A stretch of DNA of 11,414 nucleotides, taken from Archaeoglobaceae archaeon. Its GTDB lineage: Archaea > Halobacteriota > Archaeoglobi > Archaeoglobales > Archaeoglobaceae. The DNA is taken from positions 1 through 11,414 of the forward strand of contig JAMOMT010000091.1 in the NCBI GenBank assembly GCA_027066965.1, in the 5' to 3' direction. Positions 1 through 5,219 of this stretch are shown here, one piece after another; positions within the stretch are counted from its first letter, which is position 1, and the number at the start of each line of letters is the position of its first letter. The notes beneath the pieces were generated by a model. It saw only the letters and a list, made by a program, of their open reading frames with translations. It was not told the DNA's origin and made no database searches. The translations under genes were made by a program, and so were the position numbers.

Positions 1-1241
1 CCTATGTCTCCAGCGAAAGCAACATCTTTGATTTTTCCTTCCTCCTTCAGCTCTTCAACGGCCTTTCTTATGGCGTAGAAAGTGGCTGAGTGAGGACATC
101 CGGGGCAGAAGACGGGAGGTCTAGGAGGTGCAAGCTTTGCAAGCTCTGCCCCCCTTTCTCTCACGGCGTCGTAGTCAACGCTCGTCTTGACTCCGGCAGC
201 CTTTGCAATACCACTCTCGACTATGCTTACGGAATACTCGTAGCTTGACGGCATGTAGCCGTTCTCTTTTCCAAGTACTTCCACATTTATCTTTTCTGAA
301 TTGGCAATCGATTTCACCTTCTCCTCGATGAATGGATCTACCTCCTCTACAACGATTACTCTGTCAACTCCCGTGAGAAACTCAGTGATGAGCTTCTCTG
401 GCAGCGGGTTTGGAGAGGATATCTTGAGCAGAGGTAAGTCAAGCTCAAGCTTCCTCATCGCCTCCTTTGCGTAGGCGTAGCTTATTCCGCACGCTATAAC
501 TCCAAGTTTCCCCTCTCCTTCCTCAATCCAGTTCCCGTCCCAGGTTGCGAGAGCGTTCTCAATTTTTTCCATCTTTTCGAGCAGTTCGAGCTTGAGTTCT
601 CTCGCGTGGGCTGGAAGAACAACGTACTTCTTTGGGTTTCTGTAATCTTTCCAGTTGACTTTCTCGAACTTCCTTTCCGGTAGGGGAGAGAGACTAACTA
701 CTCCGCTCGAGTGACTGAGCCTCGTGTATGTCCTCAGCAGGACAGGAATCCCATACTTTGATGAAAGAGTAAAGCAGAACTTCGTGTACTCTTTGGCCTC
801 CTGGACGCTCGAAGGCTCTATCACAGGCAGCTTCGCAGCTAAGGCATACCACCTATTGTCTTGTTCATTCTGGCTACTGTGCATGCTCGGATCGTCAGCG
901 GTAACGACGACCATCGAGCCAGAAACACCCGTGTATGCTATGCTAAACAGAGCATCGCTCGCAACATTAACTCCAACGTGCTTCATTGCCGCCATACTCT
1001 TCATCCCTGCAAAAGCTGCAGCAGCGGCTACTTCAACAGCGACCTTCTCGTTTGCGGAGTACTCCATCACGAAGTTACCGAGCTTTTTGCACGCGTAGCT
1101 TAACGTGTCTCCAATCTCCGAAGATGGAGTTCCGGGATAGCAGGAGAAGAGGTCGATTCCCGCTTCGAGTGCTCCTCTTGCTATTGCCTCGTTACCCAGT
1201 AAAAACGCATTACCTGAACTTTTCAGCATGTCTTTGAGCAT
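1..1241 (-). CDS. iorA: Indolepyruvate:ferredoxin oxidoreductase, alpha subunit (partial, C-terminus outside window)
   Basis: On the minus strand an open frame runs from ATG at 1241 to the window edge: 413 codons without a stop, against roughly 600-650 residues for the family. The enzyme oxidatively decarboxylates aryl pyruvates from aromatic amino acids to aryl-acetyl-CoA, passing electrons to ferredoxin through an IorAB complex in the cytosol. Visible signs are the N-terminal LLGNEAIARGALEAG segment, the pyrimidine-domain CYPGTPSSEIGD, EYSANEKVAVEVAAAAAFAG and MKHVGVNVASDALF, and near the cut end FCPGCPHSATFYA leading into FAGDIG, the start of the thiamin diphosphate-binding part. The ferredoxin-like iron-sulfur end lies beyond base 1. 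Start choice is between ATG 1241 and in-frame ATG 1229; neither has a Shine-Dalgarno sequence, and a T/A-rich box at 1261-1268 suggests a leaderless or nearly leaderless mRNA. iorB is not in view. Confidence 0.93.
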   Translation of the reverse strand, partial: MLKDMLKSSGNAFLLGNEAIARGALEAGIDLFSCYPGTPSSEIGDTLSYACKKLGNFVMEYSANEKVAVEVAAAAAFAGMKSMAAMKHVGVNVASDALFSIAYTGVSGSMVVVTADDPSMHSSQNEQDNRWYALAAKLPVIEPSSVQEAKEYTKFCFTLSSKYGIPVLLRTYTRLSHSSGVVSLSPLPERKFEKVNWKDYRNPKKYVVLPAHARELKLELLEKMEKIENALATWDGNWIEEGEGKLGVIACGISYAYAKEAMRKLELDLPLLKISSPNPLPEKLITEFLTGVDRVIVVEEVDPFIEEKVKSIANSEKINVEVLGKENGYMPSSYEYSVSIVESGIAKAAGVKTSVDYDAVRERGAELAKLAPPRPPVFCPGCPHSATFYAIRKAVEELKEEGKIKDVAFAGDI

Positions 1242-1258
1242 GGTGGAAGTCTGAAGTG

Positions 1259-1270
1259 TCTTTAAAAACA
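1259..1270 (-). promoter_or_regulatory. Probable TATA box of iorA
   Basis: Read on the minus strand, a TTTTTAAAG box with a purine-rich BRE-like GAAAC just upstream sits about 24 bp before the ATG at 1241. That spacing fits an archaeal promoter whose transcript starts at or next to the start codon. Inferred from spacing and composition only. Confidence 0.5.
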
Positions 1271-1289
1271 GTTTCGTCATTCCCTGTTA

Positions 1290-1301
1290 CTTGATGTCAA
1301 G
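1290..1301. repeat. Palindrome between divergent iorA and ligase promoters
   Basis: CTTGATGTCAAG has 5-bp inverted arms around TG. It lies between the candidate TATA box of iorA (1261-1268, minus) and that of the ligase gene (about 1317-1325, plus), so it could be an operator serving both. Short palindromes of this size also arise by chance. Confidence 0.3.
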
Positions 1302-1315
1302 AGTCACACCCATTA

Positions 1316-1326
1316 GTTTAGTAAAG
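1316..1326 (+). promoter_or_regulatory. Possible TATA box of the ligase-Ku cassette
   Basis: An A/T-rich TTTAGTAAA stretch is centred about 34-37 bp before the GTG/ATG start of the ligase gene. By the usual 25-26 bp spacing the transcript would start near 1347, giving a leader of about ten nucleotides with no Shine-Dalgarno sequence. Weak on sequence alone. Confidence 0.35.
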
Positions 1327-1357
1327 CTAACAAAACACAAAAGACTAACTCAGAGTG

Positions 1358-2338
1358 ATGGCTTCTGACGACTGGTTTTCTGCCAAAATAAAACCGATGC
1401 TCGCGAAGAAGAGCGAACCCTTCAGTAGAGAGGGCTGGTTTTACGAGGTAAAGTGGGACGGAACGAGGTGCATAGCCTTCGTTGACGTGGAAAGGGAGAG
1501 AGTCAGACTTCAGAACAGGAGGCTAATGGAGATTTCATACCGCTACCCTGAGCTCACTTCTTCTCTGCTCGAGTTCGCGAGTTCTAACGCCGTTTTTGAC
1601 GGAGAGATAATCGTGTTCAGCGGTGGAAAGCCATCTTTTCAGCTTTTGCAGCAGAGAGAACACGTGGACGACAGAATGAGGATAGAAATCCTGTCCAGAA
1701 AGATACCTGCGGTTTATATAGCCTTCGACCTGCTGTACGATGACGATAGTGGCTGGTTGTTCGACTCTCCGATAGAAGAGAGGAGGGAAAAGCTCGGAGG
1801 GGTAGCGAGGAAGAACAGGAGGTGCGTGATTTCTGAGGTCTTTACGGAGGATGGCATAAAGCTGTACGAGAGTGCAGTGAAAATGGGTCTAGAAGGAATA
1901 ATGGCGAAGAAATTCGGGAGTAAGTACCTTGCAGGAAAAAGGAGCGACCTCTGGTTGAAGCTCAAGAAGAAGAACACGGCTGATTGCGTTATCGTTGGCT
2001 GGCTCGAAGGAGAGGGGGAGAGAGCTGGAAAGTTTGGCTCCCTCGTCCTCGCATTTTACGATAACGGAGAGCTCGTTCATGCGGGGCAGGTCGGGACTGG
2101 CTTTACGAAGGAGTTCATTGACTGGTTCTACGAGAAGCTCAGGAACATTGAGGTAGAAAGGCTGGAAGTTAAAAACCTGCCGGAGTTTAGGAGAAAAGTC
2201 CACTGGGTCAAGCCCGTATACGTGTGCGAGGTTGAGTTTCTTGAGATGACTAAGGATGAAAAACTCAGAGCTCCTGTGTTTGTGAGACTGAGAAGCGACA
2301 AGAGCATGGAGGAGTGCACACCAAGAGACTTCGTTTAG
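1358..2338 (+). CDS. ligD: ATP-dependent DNA ligase, stand-alone LigD-type ligase domain
   Basis: The product (326 aa from ATG 1358; GTG 1355 would add one residue) seals DNA nicks by lysine adenylation. All nucleotidyltransferase motifs are visible: motif I KWDGTR at 32-37 with catalytic K32, motif III FDGEI near 80-84, motif IIIa AFDLLY near 122-127, motif IV EGIMAKK near 179-185, and motif V LWLKLKKK near 198-205. Residues from about 208 on form the OB-fold domain (AGQVGTGF, then the WVKPVYVCEVEFLEMT stretch typical of LigD). At 326 aa it is far shorter than archaeal replicative Lig1 (about 560 aa) because it lacks the N-terminal DNA-binding domain. It also lacks the polymerase and phosphoesterase domains that bacterial LigD proteins carry. 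Ku follows 44 bp downstream, which points to non-homologous end joining rather than replication. Partner polymerase and nuclease genes, if any, are not in this window. Confidence 0.92.
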   Translation: MASDDWFSAKIKPMLAKKSEPFSREGWFYEVKWDGTRCIAFVDVERERVRLQNRRLMEISYRYPELTSSLLEFASSNAVFDGEIIVFSGGKPSFQLLQQREHVDDRMRIEILSRKIPAVYIAFDLLYDDDSGWLFDSPIEERREKLGGVARKNRRCVISEVFTEDGIKLYESAVKMGLEGIMAKKFGSKYLAGKRSDLWLKLKKKNTADCVIVGWLEGEGERAGKFGSLVLAFYDNGELVHAGQVGTGFTKEFIDWFYEKLRNIEVERLEVKNLPEFRRKVHWVKPVYVCEVEFLEMTKDEKLRAPVFVRLRSDKSMEECTPRDFV

Positions 2339-2349
2339 CTTATGCTTAC

Positions 2350-2360
2350 GGTTATATACA
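2350..2360 (+). promoter_or_regulatory. TATA box of a Ku-specific promoter
   Basis: In the 44-bp gap between ligase and Ku, GTTATATAC is centred near 2355, about 28 bp before the Ku ATG at 2383. No Shine-Dalgarno sequence precedes that ATG. This matches an archaeal leaderless promoter, so Ku may be made independently of the ligase as well as by read-through. Confidence 0.55.
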
Positions 2361-2382
2361 TCATCAATCAGAAGAGCATTTG

Positions 2383-3153
2383 ATGAGAGCAACTTGGAAG
2401 GGCTCAATAAGTTTCGGGCTTGTGAGCATACCTGTGAAGATGTATCCTGCGGCGATAAAGAGGGAGATAAGCTTCAAGCTTCTGCACGCTGCCGATGGTG
2501 GCAGAATAAAGTACAAAAAAGTCTGCGAGAAGTGTGGTAAAGAGGTTTCAAAAAACGAAATAGTTAGGGGTTACGAGATATCTAAGAACGAGTACGTAAT
2601 TCTCACGGATGAGGATTTCGAAAAGATACCTTTGAAAAGTGTGAAGAACGTGGAGATAAAGCAGTTCTTCGATCCATCCGAGCTTAATGTGATATACTAC
2701 AGTGGCTTTTACTATCTCGTCCCGGACAAGGGTGGGGAGAAGGCTTACTGTTTGCTGAGGGAGGCGATGAGGGAAACTGGGAGCATGGCCCTTGGGAAGA
2801 TGGGAATGAGAGGTAGAGAGTATCTCATCGCTCTTAAAGCTTTTGATGGAGGAATTCTACTTTCCCAGCTATACTACGTTGACGAAATTAGGAATCCGGC
2901 TGAAATTCCCGGATGGAACGCGAAGGCAGACTTCAACGAGGAGGAACTCGAGCTGGCAAAGCAGCTCATACTCGCCATGAAGAAACCATTGAGATTGGAA
3001 GCTTACAGGGATGAGTACAGAGAGGCTTTGATGAAGCTCATAGAGGCGAAGCTCGCTGGCAGAGAAGTTACAGTTGCGGAGGAAGCTGAGGCCGTTGAAT
3101 CCATAATGGACGCTCTAAAAGCGAGCCTGAGCGCGGTTAAGAGCGAGCATTAA
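2383..3153 (+). CDS. ku: Ku DNA-end-binding protein
   Basis: Prokaryotic Ku forms a homodimeric ring that threads onto broken DNA ends and recruits the ligase. The 256-aa product opens with the hallmark RATWKGSISFGLVSIPVKMY (residues 2-21). It continues with FKLLHAADGGRIKYKKVCEKCGKEV and IVRGYEISKNEYVILTDEDF, all standard for the Ku core beta-barrel, and SQLYYVDEIR near 161-170. Residues 48-51 (CEKC) are a cysteine pair. The C-terminus after about 230 is a short helical tail (EEAEAVESIMDALKAS), without the long lysine-rich extension of some bacterial Ku proteins. The frame is open upstream to an ATG at 2314, but that would overlap the ligase end and adds residues with no Ku character, so ATG 2383 is chosen. 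It lies 44 bp after the ligase with its own TATA box, giving a minimal Ku-ligase repair cassette. Confidence 0.94.
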   Translation: MRATWKGSISFGLVSIPVKMYPAAIKREISFKLLHAADGGRIKYKKVCEKCGKEVSKNEIVRGYEISKNEYVILTDEDFEKIPLKSVKNVEIKQFFDPSELNVIYYSGFYYLVPDKGGEKAYCLLREAMRETGSMALGKMGMRGREYLIALKAFDGGILLSQLYYVDEIRNPAEIPGWNAKADFNEEELELAKQLILAMKKPLRLEAYRDEYREALMKLIEAKLAGREVTVAEEAEAVESIMDALKASLSAVKSEH

Positions 3154-3198
3154 ATCCACCCAGCCACTCAGCTAGTTAGGCTTGACCAAAATCAAAAT

Positions 3199-3211
3199 GT
3201 TAATATTTATC
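3199..3211 (+). promoter_or_regulatory. TATA box of ftr (leaderless)
   Basis: A GTTAATATTTAT stretch is centred about 25 bp ahead of the ftr ATG at 3229, preceded by an A-rich BRE-like AAATCAAAA. There is no Shine-Dalgarno sequence before the ATG. Together this indicates a leaderless mRNA for a highly expressed C1 enzyme. Confidence 0.6.
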
Positions 3212-3228
3212 ATTACTTACCGGCGAAC

Positions 3229-4125
3229 ATGTTCGTAAACGGAGTCGAAGTGGAAGACACTTACTGCGAGTGTTTTGACGTTTACGTTTCAAGAGTAATA
3301 GTAACGGCCTACAATCACTGTCTCGCAGAAACGGCTGCTATAGAGATGACAGGCTTTGCAACCTCCGTTATAATGTGTCCGGCGGAGGCGGGGATAGAAA
3401 GAAAACTCGGTTTTGAGGAGACTCCCGATGGAAGAGCGGGAATTAGTGTACTAATATGTCACCCTTCAAAGAAAACTCTTCAGAATCAGCTTGTTGCGAG
3501 GATAGGACAGTGCGTTCTAACAGCTCCTACTGCAAACGCCTTCGACGGATTGAGTGAAGCTGAAGAGAGATTCGATGCTGGAAACAAACTCAGGTACTTC
3601 GGAGACGGATTTGAGAGGGAAGTTGAAGTTTCAGGTAGAAAGTGCTGGGCTATACCGGTAATGGAAGGTGATTTCATCGTCGAGAACGACTTTGGCATAG
3701 TTAAAGGGGTTGCAGGGGGTAACATCTTCATAATGGGTGAAAATCAGCCTTCAGCTTTATCTGCTGCTATAGCGGCTGTGGACGCTGTTAGAAATATGGG
3801 AGGTGTGATAACTCCGTTTCCTGGAGGGATAGTGGCTTCCGGCTCCAAGGTTGGGGCTAACAAGTACAAGTTCCTTAAGGCGACGACGAATGAGAGGTAC
3901 GCTCCAACCCTTAGGGGAAAGGTAGAGCTCGAAATACCCGAAAATGTGAAGGCAATTTACGAGATAGTAATAAATGGTCTTAACGAGGAAGTTGTTAAGG
4001 AAGCTATCAAAAGGTGCATTCTCTCTGCAACGAGAATTCCCGGAGTAGTGAAAATCTCCGCCGGTAACTATGGTGGAAAGCTCGGGAAGTACAAGATATA
4101 CCTGAGTGATCTATTTGGACAGTAA
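3229..4125 (+). CDS. ftr: Formylmethanofuran--tetrahydromethanopterin N-formyltransferase
   Basis: Ftr is a cytosolic enzyme that moves the formyl group between formylmethanofuran and N5 of tetrahydromethanopterin. In methanogens it works in CO2 reduction; in Archaeoglobus-type sulfate reducers it runs in the oxidative C1 branch. The protein is 298 aa, the normal family length, and matches along its whole length: FVNGVEVEDTY at the start, MTGFATSVIMCPAEAGIE, RIGQCVLTAPTANAFDG, KLRYFGDGFEREVEV, CWAIPVMEGDFIVE, GNIFIMGENQPSALSAA, GVITPFPGGIVASGSKVG and YKFLKATTNERYAPTLR. The ATG at 3229 is fixed by the conserved N-terminus and the TATA box 25 bp upstream. It appears to be a single-gene unit, with a T-rich tract after the stop. 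The mfnF/mfnE genes 4.5-6 kb downstream make the methanofuran that Ftr uses. Confidence 0.97.
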   Translation: MFVNGVEVEDTYCECFDVYVSRVIVTAYNHCLAETAAIEMTGFATSVIMCPAEAGIERKLGFEETPDGRAGISVLICHPSKKTLQNQLVARIGQCVLTAPTANAFDGLSEAEERFDAGNKLRYFGDGFEREVEVSGRKCWAIPVMEGDFIVENDFGIVKGVAGGNIFIMGENQPSALSAAIAAVDAVRNMGGVITPFPGGIVASGSKVGANKYKFLKATTNERYAPTLRGKVELEIPENVKAIYEIVINGLNEEVVKEAIKRCILSATRIPGVVKISAGNYGGKLGKYKIYLSDLFGQ

Positions 4126-4133
4126 TTGAGCTT

Positions 4134-4196
4134 AATTTTTTCTTTAGTATTATGTAAAACTTTCATGGATAAGACAAAAACAAAACAGAAGTAAAA
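4134..4196. terminator. Bidirectional T-tract terminator region between convergent genes
   Basis: Right after the ftr stop comes TTTTTTCTTT (about 4136-4145) on the plus strand. On the minus strand, downstream of the membrane-protein gene, T-rich runs occupy about 4168-4187. Archaeal RNA polymerase terminates at such U-tracts without needing a hairpin, and the convergent arrangement fits. Confidence 0.55.
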
Positions 4197-4197
4197 T

Positions 4198-4566
4198 TCA
4201 ACCCCACGCGAGGTATCCGAGAATTGCGAGGTTAATCAGCGGTAAAATCATCAGTATTCCCATCCACGCGGGCTTTCCGACTTTTTCAGCTATCGTCATC
4301 CACACGAGAATTATCAGTATCAGGTTGAGTATCGGTACGAAGAGAATCAGTATCGTCCACCACCACGGCTTCTCTGCTATCTTTACCATCAGGTATACGT
4401 TTAGTACTGGAATCCACGCCATCCACGCGTTTTCGGTGTAGGTTCTGTTCGCTATTGTCATCAGGGCAAAAGCACTGTATACATAAAGACCGAGTCCAAC
4501 AACCAGAAAGTAAATCGAGAAAAACGGAGAAAATCCTCCGTACATGTTCGGTTCGTACGCGTACAT
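4198..4566 (-). CDS. Small four-helix membrane protein, DUF5684-like
   Basis: A 122-aa integral membrane protein of unknown function. Four hydrophobic segments are visible, at about residues 12-38, 47-64, 69-92 and 98-121. Between them are short polar loops with the repeated pattern AWMAWIPVLNVYLMVKIAEK, then FVPILNLILIILVWMTIAEK and LILPLINLAI-like sequence, which resembles the small DUF5684 membrane family of archaea and bacteria. The WIPVLN / FVPILN / ILPLIN repeats suggest an internal duplication of a helix unit. The start is secure: GGAGGTG (4572-4578 on the minus strand) lies five bases before the ATG, the strongest ribosome-binding site in the window, and a TATATA-type box lies near 4608-4618. 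It is transcribed alone, convergent with ftr and divergent from the RHH-ftsZ unit. No enzymatic motif is seen. Confidence 0.8.
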   Translation of the reverse strand: MYAYEPNMYGGFSPFFSIYFLVVGLGLYVYSAFALMTIANRTYTENAWMAWIPVLNVYLMVKIAEKPWWWTILILFVPILNLILIILVWMTIAEKVGKPAWMGILMILPLINLAILGYLAWG

Positions 4567-4569
4567 GAC

Positions 4570-4620
4570 GACACCTCCATATTTTTTTAAAAATTTTGCG
4601 AAGTTTCGTATATATTTTTA
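4570..4620 (-). promoter_or_regulatory. Promoter and ribosome-binding site of the small membrane protein
   Basis: On the minus strand, AAAAATATATAC (about 4608-4620) is a good TATA box. It is followed by a short A/T-rich leader and a near-perfect Shine-Dalgarno sequence GGAGGTG at 4572-4578, five bases before the ATG at 4566. In contrast to ftr and Ku, this gene clearly has a leader. Confidence 0.55.
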
Positions 4621-4786
4621 GCGGTAGTCCTCTAAAATTAAAAACGTGTTGACTTCACGTAAAAGATCTAAATTTTCTTTTTCTCGCATACTAGTCTCAA
4701 TTTTCACTTCATCAAGGTCCTAATAACCACTATGAGTTCGAAAAAGTGCAAAAGATAACTTTAATAATTTTTTAGAGTTTTCCAAT

Positions 4787-4811
4787 AATATCTGCAATAC
4801 GAGCAGATATT
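4787..4811. repeat. Operator-like inverted repeat upstream of the RHH-ftsZ promoter
   Basis: AATATCTGC and GCAGATATT form perfect 9-bp arms separated by 7 bp. The repeat lies about 22-46 bp upstream of the TATA box at 4833-4839. A third near-copy of the half-site, TATATCTGG (4834-4842), overlaps that TATA box. The arrangement suggests a dimeric regulator, plausibly the ribbon-helix-helix protein encoded just downstream. Binding is inferred, not shown. Confidence 0.55.
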
Positions 4812-4823
4812 TCGGCGTATTAA

Positions 4824-4840
4824 TGGCAAACCTTATATCT
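4824..4840 (+). promoter_or_regulatory. Promoter (BRE plus TATA box) of the RHH-ftsZ unit
   Basis: GGCAAAC (4825-4831) resembles a BRE and is followed by CTTATATCT with its centre near 4836. Transcription is therefore expected to start around 4859-4864, inside the palindrome at 4859-4875, giving a leader of about 170 nt before the RHH start codon. Position inferred from standard archaeal spacing. Confidence 0.55.
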
Positions 4841-4858
4841 GGTTAGCGTCACATCTTT

Positions 4859-4875
4859 GTCCGACAATGTCGGAC
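4859..4875. repeat. Palindrome at the predicted transcription start
   Basis: GTCCGAC and GTCGGAC, 7-bp arms around AAT (8-bp if the A/T pair is counted), coincide with the start site predicted from the TATA box. As DNA it could be an operator blocking initiation; as RNA it would put a stable hairpin at the 5' end of the transcript. Confidence 0.5.
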
Positions 4876-4981
4876 ACTTGTAGTACGTACGGGTGGCGGT
4901 GGCGGGACGGCTGTGGGACGATGGCATCCTGTGGAGTGACGCCTGACGAACGGATGAGGGCGTCATGCACACGGTCTTTTT
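4861..4981 (+). ncRNA. GC-rich structured leader or small RNA ahead of RHH-ftsZ
   Basis: From the predicted start to a T-tract at 4975-4981 there are about 120 nt with no credible ORF and a much higher G+C content than the A/T-rich DNA just upstream. In thermophile genomes such GC islands often mark folded RNA. Contents in order: a 5' hairpin (4859-4875), a G-rich run (4891-4910), and a long hairpin (4928-4974) followed immediately by TCTTTTT. It could be a free small RNA, an attenuator or a regulatory 5' UTR. No known riboswitch consensus was recognised. Confidence 0.4.
4928..4981 (+). terminator. Hairpin plus T-tract resembling an intrinsic terminator or attenuator
   Basis: TGACGCC (4937-4943) pairs with GGCGTCA (4959-4965) around a 15-nt loop. 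The stem is extended beyond a 3/2 internal loop by CCTGTG (4928-4933) pairing with CACA-C-GG (4968-4974), with one bulged C. TCTTTTT (4975-4981) follows at once. It lies 50 bp before the RHH start codon, so termination here would silence RHH and ftsZ. Confidence 0.5.
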
Positions 4982-5030
4982 AGAAGCTTGGAGGCGCACA
5001 GAAGCGCGCAAGGGCTGTGGGAGTGATGAG

Positions 5031-5204
5031 ATGAGGAAAATATCGATCAGGCTAACGGAAAAACACTACGAAATGCTTGAAGCTCTCGTGCTTGAGGGAG
5101 AGTATGCATCGGTAAGCGAGGCCATAAGAGATGCCATAAGGCGCCTCCTGCAGGAGAAGGCCGAAATTATCGAAAGGAGCCGTAACTTGAGCTCCTACAG
5201 GTAA
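5031..5204 (+). CDS. Ribbon-helix-helix (CopG/Arc-type) transcription regulator, CdrS-like
   Basis: A 57-aa DNA-binding protein. Residues 2-8 (RKISIRL) form the beta-ribbon that dimerises and enters the major groove, followed by helix 1 (TEKHYEMLEALVLEGEY) and helix 2 (SVSEAIRDAIRRLLQEKAEI), the canonical RHH layout with the SVSEAIRDAI signature. The start is ATG 5031, since GGGAGTGATG just upstream matches the anti-Shine-Dalgarno sequence. An in-frame ATG at 4965 would add 22 residues encoded by the leader hairpin and T-tract, unlike any RHH N-terminus. ftsZ begins 15 bp after its stop. In haloarchaea a small RHH regulator, CdrS, is encoded directly upstream of ftsZ2 and controls cell-division genes, so this is a likely equivalent. 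The inverted repeats at 4787-4811 and 4859-4875 are candidate autoregulatory sites. Confidence 0.88.
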   Translation: MRKISIRLTEKHYEMLEALVLEGEYASVSEAIRDAIRRLLQEKAEIIERSRNLSSYR

Positions 5205-5219
5205 GGGGTGGTGTTGATA

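Noticed and set aside
724..1237. Plus-strand frames of 80-124 codons in the first kilobase
   Set aside because: They overlap iorA on the other strand, whose frame is open throughout and carries clear family motifs.
2314..2382. ATG 2314 as the Ku start
   Set aside because: It overlaps the end of the ligase gene and spans the TATA box; Ku homology begins right at ATG 2383.
1889..2407. 172-codon minus-strand frame across ligase and Ku start
   Set aside because: Antisense shadow of the ligase with no domain or start signal.
4644..4660. ACGTG-N7-CACGT inverted repeat upstream of the membrane-protein promoter
   Set aside because: Only 5-bp arms in A/T-rich DNA with no support from spacing or recurrence.
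5023..5029. GTGATGA resembling a C box of a C/D sRNA
   Set aside because: It is part of the Shine-Dalgarno sequence of the RHH gene, and no D box follows at suitable distance.
4965..5030. Upstream ATG giving the RHH protein a 22-residue extension
   Set aside because: The extension is encoded by the leader hairpin and T-tract, does not resemble RHH N-termini, and the Shine-Dalgarno sequence points to ATG 5031.
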